A stretch of DNA of 64,000 bases from Antedon mediterranea (GCF_964355755.1 NC_092672.1:11528501-11592500); one strand, 5' to 3'; positions 45,880 to 56,145 are shown, counted from the stretch's first letter. Notes: a model not told the origin generated them from the letters alone. Program-made: numbers and translations.

Positions 45880-45971
45880 GTATCTTTTTACCGACTCCCT
45901 ACATAACGCACAATTGATATAATGTAAAATTTCTTGAGAAAAACCGAAACCATAATTAAACGAACATTCAC

Positions 45972-46053
45972 GGTAGCGTAGCCGAGCGGTCTAAGGCGCT
46001 TGTCTAAGGCACCAGTAATTTCGATGGCGTGGGTTCGAATACCACCGCTGCCA
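45972..46053 (+). tRNA. tRNA-Leu (AAG), class C
   Basis: Unit 88. Counterpart of unit 54. Confidence 0.6.
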
Positions 46054-46156
46054 GTATAATTTTACCAGCTCGCTACATAACGTACAAATGATATAATGTA
46101 ACAATTCATGAGAAATACCGAAACCATTTTTTCTAAATAAATGTGAAAACATTCAA

Positions 46157-46238
46157 GGTAGCGTGGCCGAGCGGTCTAAGGCGCTGGTTTTAGGCACCAG
46201 TCATTTCGATGGCGTGGGTTCGAATCCCACCGCTGCCA
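46157..46238 (+). tRNA. tRNA-Leu (TAG)
   Basis: Unit 89. Consensus. Confidence 0.92.
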
Positions 46239-46341
46239 ATATAATTTTACTAGCTCACTACATAACGTACAAATGATGTAATGTAACAATTCATGAGAAA
46301 TACCGAAACCATTTTTTCTAAATAAATGTGACAACATTCAA

Positions 46342-46423
46342 GGAAGCGTGGCCGAGCGGTCTAAGGCGCTGGTTTTAGGCACCAGTCATTTCGATGGCGT
46401 AGGTTCGAATCCCACCGCTGGCA
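46342..46423 (+). tRNA. tRNA-Leu (TAG)
   Basis: Unit 90. Counterpart of unit 56. Confidence 0.6.
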
Positions 46424-46515
46424 GTATCTTTTTACCGACTCCCTACATAACGCACATTTGATAAAATGTAAAATTTCTTGAGAAAAACCGAAACCATAAT
46501 TAAACGAACATTCAC

Positions 46516-46597
46516 GGTAGCGTGGCCGAGCGGTCTAAGGCGCTGGTTTAAGGCACCAGTCATTTCGATGGCGTGGGTTCCAATCCCACCGCTGCCA
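46516..46597 (+). tRNA. tRNA-Leu (AAG)
   Basis: Unit 91. TTCCAAT; lacks the G32 change of its counterpart unit 57. Confidence 0.7.
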
Positions 46598-46700
46598 ATA
46601 TAATTTTACCAGCTCACTACATAACGTACAAATGATATAATGTAAAAATTCATGAGAAATACCGAAACCATTTTTTCTAAATAAATGTGGAAACATTCAA

Positions 46701-46782
46701 GGTAGCGTGGCCGAGCGGTCTTAGGCGCTGGTTTAAGGCACCAGTCATTTCAATGACGTGGGTTCGAATCCCACCGCCGCCA
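46701..46782 (+). tRNA. tRNA-Leu (AAG)
   Basis: Unit 92. TCTTA, variable end CAATGAC, CGCCGCC. Confidence 0.65.
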
Positions 46783-46874
46783 GTATCTTTTTACCGACTC
46801 CCTACATAACGCACAATTGATATAATGTAAAATTTCTTGAGAAAAACCGAAACCATAATTAAACGAACATTCAC

Positions 46875-46956
46875 GGTAGCGTGGCCGAGCGGTCTAAGGC
46901 TCTGGTTTAAGGCACCAGTCATTTCGATGGCGTGGGTTCGAATCCCACCGCTGCCA
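46875..46956 (+). tRNA. tRNA-Leu (AAG)
   Basis: Unit 93. T at 26. Confidence 0.88.
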
Positions 46957-47060
46957 ATATAATTTTACCAGCTCTCTACATAACGTACAAATGATATAAT
47001 ATAACAATTCATGAGAAGTACCGAAACCATTTTTTTCTAAATAAATGTGAAAACATTCAC

Positions 47061-47142
47061 GGTAGCGTGGCCGAGCGGTCTAAGGCGCTGGTTTAAGGCA
47101 CCAGTCATTTCGATGGCGTGGGTTCGAATCCCACCGCTGCCA
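47061..47142 (+). tRNA. tRNA-Leu (AAG)
   Basis: Unit 94. Consensus. Confidence 0.92.
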
Positions 47143-47245
47143 ATATAATTTAACCAGCTCTCTACATAACGTACAAATGATATAATATAACAATTCATGA
47201 GAAGTACCGTAACCATTTTTTCTAAATAAATGTGAAAACATTCAA

Positions 47246-47327
47246 GGTAGCGTGGCCGAGCGATCTAAGGCGCTGGTTTTAGGCACCAGTCATTGCGATG
47301 GCATGGGTTTGAATCCCACCGCTGCCA
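47246..47327 (+). tRNA. tRNA-Leu (TAG)
   Basis: Unit 95. Counterpart of unit 61. Confidence 0.6.
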
Positions 47328-47429
47328 ATATTCTTTTACCGGCTCATTACATAAGGTACAAATGATATAATGTAAAAATTCATGAGAAATAGCAAAATTA
47401 TTTTTCTAAATCAATGTGACAACATTCAA

Positions 47430-47511
47430 AGTGGCGTAGCCGAGCGGTCTAAGGCGCTTGTCTAAGGCACCAGTAATTTCGATGGCGTGGGTTAGAATGC
47501 CACCGATACCA
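47430..47511 (+). pseudogene. tRNA-Leu (AAG)-like, degenerate
   Basis: Unit 96. Counterpart of unit 62. Confidence 0.7.
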
Positions 47512-47604
47512 ATATTCTTTTACCGGCTAATTACATAACGTATAAATGATATATTGTAAAATTTAATGAGAAAAAACCGAAACCATAATTAAACGAACGT
47601 TTAC

Positions 47605-47686
47605 GGTAGCGTAGCCGAGCGTTCTAAGGCGCTTGTTTAAGGCACCCGTAATTTCGATTGCGTGGGTTAGAATGCCACAGATACCA
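47605..47686 (+). pseudogene. tRNA-Leu (AAG)-like, degenerate
   Basis: Unit 97. Counterpart of unit 63. Confidence 0.75.
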
Positions 47687-47789
47687 ATATTCTTTTACCG
47701 GCTAATTACATAACGTACAAATGATATAATGTAAAAATTCATGAGAAATACCGAAACCATTTTTTCTAAATAAATGTGAAAACATTCAA

Positions 47790-47871
47790 GGTAGCGTGGC
47801 CGAGCGGTCTAAGACGCTGGTTTTAGGCACCAGTCATTTTGATGGCGTGGGTTCGAATCCCACCGCTGCCA
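47790..47871 (+). tRNA. tRNA-Leu (TAG)
   Basis: Unit 98. Counterpart of unit 64 (D-stem GAC). Confidence 0.75.
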
Positions 47872-47962
47872 GTATATTTTTACCGACTCCCTACAAAACG
47901 CACAATTGATAAAATGTAAGATTTCATGAAAAAACCGAAACCATAATTAAACGAACATTCAC

Positions 47963-48044
47963 GGTAGCGTGGCCGAGCGGTCTAAGGCGCTGGTTTAAGG
48001 CACCAGTCGTTTCGATGGCGTGGGTTCGAATCCCACCGCTGCCA
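47963..48044 (+). tRNA. tRNA-Leu (AAG)
   Basis: Unit 99. Variable TCGTTTCG. Confidence 0.88.
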
Positions 48045-48147
48045 ATATAATTTTACCAGCTCACTTCATAACGTACAAATGATATAATGTAACAATTCAT
48101 GAGAAATACCCAAACCAGTTTTTCTAAATAAATGTGAAAACATTCAA

Positions 48148-48229
48148 GGTAGCGTGGCCGAGCGGTCTAAGGCGCTGGTTTTAGGCACCAGTCATTTCGA
48201 TGGCGTGGGTTCGAATCCCTCCGCTGCCA
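48148..48229 (+). tRNA. tRNA-Leu (TAG)
   Basis: Unit 100. CCCTC; last gene of block copy 2. Confidence 0.8.
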
Positions 48230-48334
48230 GTATTTTTTTACCGACTCCCTACATAACGCACAATTGATATAATGTAAAAATTCATGTGAAATACCAAAAC
48301 CATTTTTTTTCTAAATAAATGTGAATACATTGAA

Positions 48335-48416
48335 GGTAGCGTGGCCGAGCGGTCTAAGGCGCTGGTTTAAGGAACCTGTCACTTCGATGGCGTGGGTTCG
48401 AATCCCACCGCTGCCA
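48335..48416 (+). tRNA. tRNA-Leu (AAG)
   Basis: Unit 101. TTAAGGA loop, ACCTG stem mismatch, TCACTTCG. Confidence 0.65.
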
Positions 48417-48519
48417 GTATTTTTTGTACCGACTCCATACATAACGTACAAATGATATAATTTAAAAATTCATGAGAAATACCGAAACCATTTTTCTAAA
48501 TCAATGTGACAACATTCAA

Positions 48520-48601
48520 GGTGGCGTAGCCGAGCGGTCTAAGGCGCTTGTTTAAGGCACCAGTAACTTCGATGGCGTGGGTTAGAATGGCACCGCTACC
48601 A
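48520..48601 (+). pseudogene. tRNA-Leu (AAG)-like, degenerate
   Basis: Unit 102. GGTGGCG/CGCTACC, CTTGT stem, T arm TTAGAAT-GGCAC with two G-G clashes. Confidence 0.65.
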
Positions 48602-48693
48602 ATATTCTTTTCCCGGCTCATTACATAACGTACAAATGATATATTGTAAAATTTCATGAGAAAAACCGAAACCATAATTAAACGAACATTCAC

Positions 48694-48775
48694 TGTAGCG
48701 TGGCTGAGCGGTCTAAGGCGCTGGTTTAAGGCACCAGTCATTTCGATGGCGTTGGTTCGAATCCCACCGCTGCCA
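48694..48775 (+). tRNA. tRNA-Leu (AAG)
   Basis: Unit 103. TGTAGCG acceptor, D-stem GCT, T-stem GTTGG. Confidence 0.55.
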
Positions 48776-48878
48776 ATATAATTTTACCAACTCACTACAT
48801 AACTTACAAATGATATAATGTAACAATTCATGAGAAATACCCAAACCAGTTTTTCTAAATAAATGTGAAAACATTCAA

Positions 48879-48960
48879 GGTAGCGTGGCCGAGCGGTCTA
48901 AGGCGCTGGTTTTAGGCACCAGTCATTTCGATGGCGTGGGTTCGAATCCCTCCGCTGCCA
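48879..48960 (+). tRNA. tRNA-Leu (TAG)
   Basis: Unit 104. CCCTC T stem. Confidence 0.8.
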
Positions 48961-49065
48961 GTATTTTTTTACCGACTCCCTACATAACGCACAATTGATA
49001 TAATGTAAAAATTCATGTGAAATACCAAAACCATTTTTTTTCTAAATAAATGTGAATACATTGAA

Positions 49066-49147
49066 GGTAGCGTGGCCGAGCGGTCTAAGGCACTGGTTTA
49101 AGGAACCTTTCACTTCGATGGCGTGGGTTCGAATCCCACCGCTGCCA
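49066..49147 (+). tRNA. tRNA-Leu (AAG)
   Basis: Unit 105. A at 26, TTAAGGA, ACCTT with two stem mismatches. Confidence 0.5.
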
Positions 49148-49250
49148 GTATTTTTTGTACCGACTCCATACATAACGTACAAATGATATAATTTAAAAAT
49201 TCATGAGAAATACCGAAACCATTTTTCTAAATCAATGTGACAACATTCAA

Positions 49251-49332
49251 GGTGGCGTAGCCGAGCGGTCTAAGGCGCTGGTTTAAGGCACCAGTCGTTT
49301 CGATGGCGTGGGTTCGAATCCCACCGCTGCCA
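49251..49332 (+). tRNA. tRNA-Leu (AAG)
   Basis: Unit 106. GGTGGCG acceptor (G-U), GTAGCC, variable TCGTTTCG. Confidence 0.75.
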
Positions 49333-49435
49333 ATATAATTTTACCAGCTCACTACATAACGTACAAATGATGTAATGTAACAATTCATGAGAAATACCGA
49401 AACCATTTTTTCTAAATAAATGTGAAAACATTCAA

Positions 49436-49517
49436 GGTAGCGTGGCCGAGCGGTCTAAGGCGCTGGTTTTAGGCACCAGTCATTTCGATGGCGCAGGTTC
49501 GAATCCCACCGCTGCCA
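49436..49517 (+). tRNA. tRNA-Leu (TAG)
   Basis: Unit 107. T-stem GCAGG, two mismatches. Confidence 0.65.
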
Positions 49518-49609
49518 GTATCTTTTTACCGACTCCCTACATAACGCACAATTGATATAATGTAAAATTTATTGAGAAAAACCGAAACCATAATTAAACG
49601 AACATTCAC

Positions 49610-49691
49610 GGTAGCGTGGCCGAGCGGTCTAAGGCGCTGGTTTAAGGCACCAGTCATTTCGATGGTGTGGGTTCCAATCTCACCGCTGCCA
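49610..49691 (+). tRNA. tRNA-Leu (AAG)
   Basis: Unit 108. TTCCAAT and CTCAC (G-U). Confidence 0.65.
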
Positions 49692-49794
49692 ATATAATTT
49701 TACCAGCTCACTACATAACGTACAAATGATATAATGTAAAAATTCATGAGAAATACCGAAACCATTTTTTCTAAATAAATGTGAAAACATTCAA

Positions 49795-49876
49795 GGTAGC
49801 GTGGCCGAGCGGTCTAAGGCGCTGGTTTTAGGCACCAGTCATTTCGATGGCGTGGGTTCGAATCCCACCCCTGCCA
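49795..49876 (+). tRNA. tRNA-Leu (TAG)
   Basis: Unit 109. Acceptor CCCTGCC, one C-C mismatch. Confidence 0.75.
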
Positions 49877-49979
49877 ATATAATTTTACCAGCTCACTACA
49901 TAACGTACAAATGATATAATGTAACAATTCATGAGAAATACCGAACCATTTTTTTCTAAATAAATGTGAAAACATTCAA

Positions 49980-50061
49980 GGTAGCGTGGCCGAGCGGTCT
50001 AAGTCGCTGGTTTTAGGCACCAGTCATTTCGATGGCGTGGGTTCGAATCCCACCGCTGCCA
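49980..50061 (+). tRNA. tRNA-Leu (TAG)
   Basis: Unit 110. D-stem GTC mismatch. Confidence 0.75.
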
Positions 50062-50167
50062 GTATTTTTTTACCGACTCCCTACATAACGCACAATTGAT
50101 ATAATGTAAAAATTCATGAGAAATACCAAAAACCATTTTTTATCTAAATAAATGTGAATACATTGAA

Positions 50168-50249
50168 GGTAGCGTGGGCGAGCGGTCTAAGGCGCTGGTT
50201 TAAGGAACCAGTCACTTCGATGGCGTGGGTTCGAATCCCACCGCTGCCA
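50168..50249 (+). tRNA. tRNA-Leu (AAG)
   Basis: Unit 111. D-stem GGC/GGC (central G-G), TTAAGGA, TCACTTCG. Confidence 0.65.
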
Positions 50250-50353
50250 GTATTTTTTGTACCGACTCCATACATAACGTACAAATGATATAATGTAAAA
50301 ATTCATGAGAAATACCGAAACCATTTTTTATAAATAAATGTGAAAACATTCAA

Positions 50354-50435
50354 GGTAGCGTGGCCGAGCGGTCTAAGGCGCTGGTTTTAGGCACCAGTCA
50401 TTTCGATGGCGTGGGTTCGAATCCCACCGCTGCCA
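50354..50435 (+). tRNA. tRNA-Leu (TAG)
   Basis: Unit 112. Consensus. Confidence 0.92.
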
Positions 50436-50538
50436 ATATAATTTTACCAGCTCACTACATAACGTACAAATGATGTAATGTAACAATTCATGAGAAATAC
50501 CGAAACCATTTTTTCTAAATAAATGTGACAACATTCAA

Positions 50539-50620
50539 GGTGGCGTAGCCGAGCGGTCTAAGGCGCTTGTTTAAGGCACCAGCAACTTCGATGGCGTGGG
50601 TTAGAATGGCACCGCTACCA
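50539..50620 (+). pseudogene. tRNA-Leu (AAG)-like, degenerate
   Basis: Unit 113. GGTGGCG, CTTGT, variable TCAACTTCG-like, TTAGAAT-GGCAC; opens the 2.9-kb block. Confidence 0.65.
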
Positions 50621-50712
50621 ATATTCTTTTACCGGCTCATTACATAACGTACAAATGATATATTGTAAAATTTCATGAGAAAAACCGAAACCATAATTAA
50701 ACGAACATTCAT

Positions 50713-50781
50713 GGTAGCGTGGCCGAGCGGTCTAAGGCACCAGTCATTTCGATGGCGTGGGTTCGAATCCCACCGCTGCCA
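50713..50781 (+). pseudogene. truncated tRNA-Leu, anticodon lost
   Basis: Unit 114. 69 nt. A 13-nt deletion between two CTAAGGC/TTAAGGC repeats removes the anticodon and the 5' half of its arm. Confidence 0.85.
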
Positions 50782-50884
50782 ATATAATTTGACCAACTCA
50801 CTACATAACGTAAAAATGATATAATGTAACAATTCATGAGAAATACCGAAACCATTTGTTCTAAATAAATGTGAAAAAATTCAA

Positions 50885-50966
50885 GGTAGCGTGGCCGAGC
50901 GGTCTAAGGCGCTGGTTTAAGGCACCAGTCATTTCGATGGCGTGGGTTCCAATCCCACCGCTGCCA
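50885..50966 (+). tRNA. tRNA-Leu (AAG)
   Basis: Unit 115. TTCCAAT. Confidence 0.7.
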
Positions 50967-51069
50967 ATATAATTTTACCAGCTCACTACATAACGTACAA
51001 ATGATATAATGTAAAAATTCATGAGAAATACCGAAACCATTTTTTCTAAATAAATGTGAAAACATTCAA

Positions 51070-51151
51070 GGTAGCGTGGCCGAGCGGTCTAAGGCGCTGG
51101 TTTTAGGCACCAGTCATTTCGATGGGGTGGGTTCGAATCCCACCGCTGCCA
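51070..51151 (+). tRNA. tRNA-Leu (TAG)
   Basis: Unit 116. Variable arm ends GATGGG. Confidence 0.88.
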
Positions 51152-51255
51152 GTATTTTTGTTACCGACTCCCTACATAACGTACAAATGATATAATGTAA
51201 AAATTCATGAGAAATACCGAAACCATTTTTTATAAATAAATGTGAAAACATTCAA

Positions 51256-51337
51256 GGTAGCGTGGCCGAGCGGTCTAAGGAGCTGGTTTTAGGCACCAGT
51301 CATTTCGATGGCGTGGGTTCGAATCCCACCGCTGCCA
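51256..51337 (+). tRNA. tRNA-Leu (TAG)
   Basis: Unit 117. D-stem GGA, one mismatch. Confidence 0.78.
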
Positions 51338-51440
51338 ATATAATTTTACCAGCTCACTACATAACGTACAAATGATGTAATGTAACAATTCATGAGAAAT
51401 ACCGAAACCATTTTTTCTAAATAAATGTGACAACATTCAA

Positions 51441-51522
51441 GGTGGCGTAGCCGAGCGGTCTAAGGGGCTTGTTTAAGGCACCAGCAACTTCGATGGCGTG
51501 GGTTAGAATGGCATCGCTACCA
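51441..51522 (+). pseudogene. tRNA-Leu (AAG)-like, degenerate
   Basis: Unit 118. D-stem GGG, CTTGT, TTAGAAT-GGCAT. Confidence 0.7.
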
Positions 51523-51614
51523 ATATTCTTTTACCGGCTCATTACATAACGTACAAGTGATATATTGTAAAATTTCATGAGAAAAACCGAAACCATAATT
51601 AAACGAACATTCAC

Positions 51615-51696
51615 GGTAGCGTGGCCGAGCGGTCTAAGGCGCTGGTTTAAGGCACCAGTCATTTCGATGGCGTGGGTTCGAATCCCACCGCTGCCA
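51615..51696 (+). tRNA. tRNA-Leu (AAG)
   Basis: Unit 119. Consensus. Confidence 0.92.
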
Positions 51697-51799
51697 ATAT
51701 AATTTTACCAACTCACTACATAACGTAAAAATGATATAATGTAAAAATTCATGAGAAATACCGAAACCATTTGTTCTAAATAAATGTGAAAAAATTCAA

Positions 51800-51881
51800 G
51801 GTAGCGTGGCCGAGCGGTCTAAGGCGCTGGTTTAAGGCACCAGTCATTTCGATGGCGTGGGTTCCAATCCCACCGCTGCCA
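51800..51881 (+). tRNA. tRNA-Leu (AAG)
   Basis: Unit 120. TTCCAAT. Confidence 0.7.
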
Positions 51882-51984
51882 ATATAATTTTACCAGCTCA
51901 CTACATAACGTACAAATGATATAATGTAAAAATTCATGAGAAATACCGAAACAATTTTTTCTAAATAAATGTGAAAACATTCAA

Positions 51985-52066
51985 GGTAGAGTGGCCGAGC
52001 GGTCTAAGGCGCTGGTTAAAGGCACCAGTCATTTCGATGGCGTGGGTTCGAATCCCACCGCTGCCA
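51985..52066 (+). tRNA. tRNA-Leu (AAG), A33
   Basis: Unit 121. GGTAGAG acceptor; loop TAAAGGC replaces the invariant T33 by A. Confidence 0.5.
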
Positions 52067-52170
52067 ATATAATGTTACCAGCTCTCTACATAACGTACAA
52101 CTGATATAATATAACAATTCATGAGAAGTACCGAAACCATTTTTTTCTAAATAAATGTGAAAACATTCAA

Positions 52171-52252
52171 GGTAGCGTGGCCGAGCGTTCTAAGGCGCTG
52201 GTTTTAGGCACCAGTCATTGCGATGGCGTGTGTTCGAATCCCACCGCTGCCA
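52171..52252 (+). tRNA. tRNA-Leu (TAG)
   Basis: Unit 122. D loop GAGCGTT, TCATTGCG, T-stem GTGTG. Confidence 0.6.
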
Positions 52253-52344
52253 ATATTCTTTTACCGGCTCATTACATAACGTACAAATGATATATTGTAA
52301 AATTTCATGAGAAAAGCCGAAACCATAATTAAACAAACATTCAC

Positions 52345-52426
52345 GGTAGCGTGGACGAGCGGTCTAAGGCGCTGGTTTAAGGAACCAGTCATTTCGATGG
52401 AGTGGGTTCGAATCCCACCGCTGCCA
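52345..52426 (+). tRNA. tRNA-Leu (AAG)
   Basis: Unit 123. D-stem GAC, TTAAGGA, variable end ATGGA. Confidence 0.65.
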
Positions 52427-52529
52427 ACCTAATTTTACCAACTCACTACATAACGTACAAATGATATAATGTAAAAATTCATGAGAAATACCGAAACCAT
52501 TTTTTCTAAATAAATGTGGAAACATTCAA

Positions 52530-52611
52530 GGTAGCGTGGCCGAGCGGTCTAAGGCGCTGGTTTTAGGCACCAGTCATTTCGATGGCGTGGGTTCGAATCC
52601 CACCGTTGCCA
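52530..52611 (+). tRNA. tRNA-Leu (TAG)
   Basis: Unit 124. Acceptor CGTTGCC (G-U). Confidence 0.85.
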
Positions 52612-52702
52612 GTATTTTTTTACCGACTCCCTACAAAACGCACAATTGATATAATGTAAGATTTCATGAAAAAACCGAAACCATAATTACACGAACAATC
52701 AC

Positions 52703-52784
52703 GGTAGCGTGGCCGAGCGGTCTAAGGCGCTGGTTTAAGGCACCAGTCATTTTGATGGCGTGGGTTCGAATCCCACCGCTGCCA
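52703..52784 (+). tRNA. tRNA-Leu (AAG)
   Basis: Unit 125. Variable TTTG loop. Confidence 0.88.
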
Positions 52785-52887
52785 ATATAATTTTACCAGC
52801 TCACTACGTAACGTACAAATGATATAATGTAACAATTCATGAGAAATACCGAAACCAGTTTTTCTAAATAAATGTGAAAACATTCAA

Positions 52888-52969
52888 GGTAGCGTGGCCG
52901 AGCGGTCTAAGGCGCTGGTTTTAGGCACCAGTCATTTCGATGGCGTGGGTTCGAATCCCACCGCTGCCA
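52888..52969 (+). tRNA. tRNA-Leu (TAG)
   Basis: Unit 126. Consensus. Confidence 0.92.
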
Positions 52970-53061
52970 GTATTTTTTTACCGACTCCCTACATAACGCA
53001 CAATTGATATAATGTAAAATGTCATGAGAAATACCGAAACCATAATTAAACGAACATTCAC

Positions 53062-53143
53062 GGTAGCGTGGCCGAGCGGTCTAAGGCGCTGGTTTAAGGC
53101 ACCAGTCATTTCGATGGCGTGGGTTCGAATCCCACCGCTGCAA
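53062..53143 (+). tRNA. tRNA-Leu (AAG)
   Basis: Unit 127. Acceptor ends CGCTGCA, terminal mismatch. Confidence 0.75.
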
Positions 53144-53247
53144 GTATTTTTGTTACCGACTCCCTACATAACGTACAAATGATATAATGTAAAAATTCAT
53201 GAGAAATACCGAAACCATTTTTTATAAATAAATGTGAAAACATTCAA

Positions 53248-53329
53248 GGTATCGTGGCCGAGCGGTCTAAGGCGCTGGTTTTAGGCACCAGTCATTTCGA
53301 TGGCGTGGGTTCGAATCCCACCGCTGCCA
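53248..53329 (+). tRNA. tRNA-Leu (TAG)
   Basis: Unit 128. GGTATCG acceptor, one mismatch. Confidence 0.75.
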
Positions 53330-53432
53330 ATATAATTTTACCAGCTCACTACATAACGTACAAATGATGTAATGTAACAATTCATGAGAAATACCGAAAC
53401 CATTTTTTCTAAATAAATGTGACAACATTCAA

Positions 53433-53514
53433 GGTGGCGTAGCCGAGCGGTCTAAGGCGCTTGTTTAAGGCACCAGCAACTTCGATGGCGTGGGTTAGAA
53501 TGGCACCGCTACCA
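53433..53514 (+). pseudogene. tRNA-Leu (AAG)-like, degenerate
   Basis: Unit 129. Counterpart of unit 113, 2894 bp on. Confidence 0.65.
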
Positions 53515-53606
53515 ATATTCTTTTACCGGCTCATTACATAACGTACAAATGATATATTGTAAAATTTCATGAGAAAAACCGAAACCATAATTAAACGAAC
53601 ATTCAC

Positions 53607-53675
53607 GGTAGCGTGGCCGAGCGGTCTAAGGCACCAGTCATTTCGATGGCGTGGGTTCGAATCCCACCGCTGCCA
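53607..53675 (+). pseudogene. truncated tRNA-Leu, anticodon lost
   Basis: Unit 130. Same 13-nt deletion as unit 114. Confidence 0.85.
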
Positions 53676-53778
53676 ATATAATTTGACCAACTCACTACAT
53701 AACGTAAAAATGATATAATGTAACAATTCATGAGAAATACCGAAACCATTTGTTCTAAATAAATGTGAAAAAATTCAA

Positions 53779-53860
53779 GGTAGCGTGGCCGAGCGGTCTA
53801 AGGCGCTGGTTTAAGGCACCAGTCATTTCGATGGCGTGGGTTCCAATCCCACCGCTGCCA
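53779..53860 (+). tRNA. tRNA-Leu (AAG)
   Basis: Unit 131. TTCCAAT. Confidence 0.7.
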
Positions 53861-53963
53861 ATATAATTTTACCAGCTCACTACATAACGTACAAATGATA
53901 TAATGTAAAAATTCATGAGAAATACCGAAACCATTTTTTCTAAATAAATGTGAAAACATTCAA

Positions 53964-54045
53964 GGTAGCGTGGCCGAGCGGTCTAAGGCGCTGGTTTTAG
54001 GCACCAGTCATTTCGATGGCGTGGGTTCGAATCCCACCGCTGCCA
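53964..54045 (+). tRNA. tRNA-Leu (TAG)
   Basis: Unit 132. Consensus. Confidence 0.92.
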
Positions 54046-54149
54046 GTATTTTTGTTACCGACTCCCTACATAACGTACAAATGATATAATGTAAAAATTC
54101 ATGAGAAATACCGAAACCATTTTTTATAAATAAATGTGAAAACATTCAA

Positions 54150-54231
54150 GGTAGCGTGGCCGAGCGGTCTAAGGAGCTGGTTTTAGGCACCAGTCATTTC
54201 GATGGCGTGGGTTTGAATCCCACCGCTGCCA
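54150..54231 (+). tRNA. tRNA-Leu (TAG)
   Basis: Unit 133. D-stem GGA, T loop TTTGAAT. Confidence 0.68.
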
Positions 54232-54334
54232 ATATAATTTTACCAGCTCACTACATAACGTACAAATGATGTAATGTAACAATTCATGAGAAATACCGAA
54301 ACCATTTTTTCTAAATAAATGTGACAACATTCAA

Positions 54335-54420
54335 GGTGGCGTAGCCGAGCGGTCTAAGGGGCTTGTTTAAGGCACCAGCAACTTCGATGGCGTGGGTTGG
54401 TTAGAATTGCATCGCTACCA
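54335..54420 (+). pseudogene. tRNA-Leu (AAG)-like, degenerate, 4-nt insertion
   Basis: Unit 134. GGTT duplicated in the T arm (GTGGGTTGGTTAGAAT); D-stem GGG. Confidence 0.75.
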
Positions 54421-54512
54421 ATATTCTTTTACCGGCTCATTACATAACGTACAAGTGATATATTGTAAAATTTCATGAGAAAAACCGAAACCATAATTAA
54501 ACGAACATTCAC

Positions 54513-54594
54513 GGTAGCGTGGCCGAGCGGTCTAAGGCGCTGGTTTAAGGCACCAGTCATTTCGATGGCGTGGGTTCGAATCCCACCGCTGCCA
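54513..54594 (+). tRNA. tRNA-Leu (AAG)
   Basis: Unit 135. Consensus. Confidence 0.92.
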
Positions 54595-54697
54595 ATATAA
54601 TTTTACCAACTCACTACATAACGTAAAAATGATATAATGTAACAATTCATGAGAAATACCGAAACCATTTGTTCTAAATAAATGTGAAAAAATTCAA

Positions 54698-54779
54698 GGT
54701 AGCGTGGCCGAGCGGTCTAAGGCGCTGGTTTAAGGCACCAGTCATTTCGATGGCGTGGGTTCCAATCCCACCGCTGCCA
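54698..54779 (+). tRNA. tRNA-Leu (AAG)
   Basis: Unit 136. TTCCAAT. Confidence 0.7.
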
Positions 54780-54882
54780 ATATAATTTTACCAGCTCACT
54801 ACATAACGTACAAATGATATAATGTAAAAATTCATGAGAAATACCGAAACCATTTTTTCTAAATAAATGTGAAAACATTCAA

Positions 54883-54964
54883 GGTAGAGTGGCCGAGCGG
54901 TCTAAGGCGCTGGTTAAAGGCACCAGTCATTTCGATGGCGTGGGTTCGAATCCCACCGCTGCCA
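54883..54964 (+). tRNA. tRNA-Leu (AAG), A33
   Basis: Unit 137. Counterpart of unit 121. Confidence 0.5.
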
Positions 54965-55068
54965 ATATAATGTTACCAGCTCTCTACATAACGTACAACT
55001 GATATAATATAACAATTCATGAGAAGTACCGAAACCATTTTTTTCTAAATAAATGTGAAAACATTCAA

Positions 55069-55150
55069 GGTAGCGTGGCCGAGCGTTCTAAGGCGCTGGT
55101 TTTAGGCACCAGTCATTGCGATGGCGTGTGTTCGAATCCCACCGCTGCCA
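55069..55150 (+). tRNA. tRNA-Leu (TAG)
   Basis: Unit 138. Counterpart of unit 122. Confidence 0.6.
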
Positions 55151-55242
55151 ATATTCTTTTACCGGCTCATTACATAACGTACAAATGATATATTGTAAAA
55201 TTTCATGAGAAAAGCCGAAACCATAATTAAACAAACATTCAC

Positions 55243-55324
55243 GGTAGCGTGGACGAGCGGTCTAAGGCGCTGGTTTAAGGAACCAGTCATTTCGATGGAG
55301 TGGGTTCGAATCCCACCGCTGCGA
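55243..55324 (+). tRNA. tRNA-Leu (AAG)
   Basis: Unit 139. As unit 123 plus acceptor end CGCTGCG (terminal G-G). Confidence 0.55.
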
Positions 55325-55427
55325 ACCTAATTTTACCAACTCACTACATAACGTACAAATGATATAATGTAAAAATTCATGAGAAATACCGAAACCATTT
55401 TTTCTAAATAAATGTGGAAACATTCAA

Positions 55428-55509
55428 GGTAGCGTGGCCGAGTGGTCTAAGGCGCTGGTTTTAGGCACCAGTCATTTCGATGGCGTGGGTTCGAATCCCA
55501 CCGTTGCCA
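55428..55509 (+). tRNA. tRNA-Leu (TAG)
   Basis: Unit 140. GAGTGG D loop, CGTTGCC. Confidence 0.85.
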
Positions 55510-55600
55510 GTATTTTTTTACCGACTCCCTACAAAACGCACAATTGATATAATGTAAGATTTCATGAAAAAACCGAAACCATAATTACACGAACAATCAC

Positions 55601-55682
55601 GGTAGCGTGGCCGAGCGGTCTAAGGCGCTGGTTTAAGGCACCAGTCATTTCGATGGCGTGGGTTCGAATCCCACCGCTGCCA
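55601..55682 (+). tRNA. tRNA-Leu (AAG)
   Basis: Unit 141. Consensus. Confidence 0.92.
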
Positions 55683-55785
55683 ATATAATTTTACCAGCTC
55701 ACTACGTAACGTACAAATGATATAATGTAACAATTCATGAGAAATACCGAAACCAGTTTTTCTAAATAAATGTGAAAACATTCAA

Positions 55786-55867
55786 GGTAGCGTGGCCGAG
55801 CGGTCTAAGGCGCTGGTTTTAGGCACCAGTCATTTCGATGGCGTGGGTTCGAATCCCACCGCTGCCA
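55786..55867 (+). tRNA. tRNA-Leu (TAG)
   Basis: Unit 142. Consensus. Confidence 0.92.
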
Positions 55868-55959
55868 GTATTTTTTTACCGACTCCCTACATAACGCACA
55901 ATTGATATAATGTAAAATGTCATGAGAAATACCGAAACCATAATTAAACGAACATTCAC

Positions 55960-56041
55960 GGTAGCGTGGCCGAGCGGTCTAAGGCGCTGGTTTAAGGCAC
56001 CAGTCATTTCGATGGCGTGGGTTCGAATCCCACCGCTGCCA
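55960..56041 (+). tRNA. tRNA-Leu (AAG)
   Basis: Unit 143. Consensus. Confidence 0.92.
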
Positions 56042-56145
56042 GTATTTTTGTTACCGACTCCCTACATAACGTACAAATGATATAATGTAAAAATTCATGA
56101 GAAATACCGAAACCATTTTTTATAAATAAATGTGAAAACATTCAA

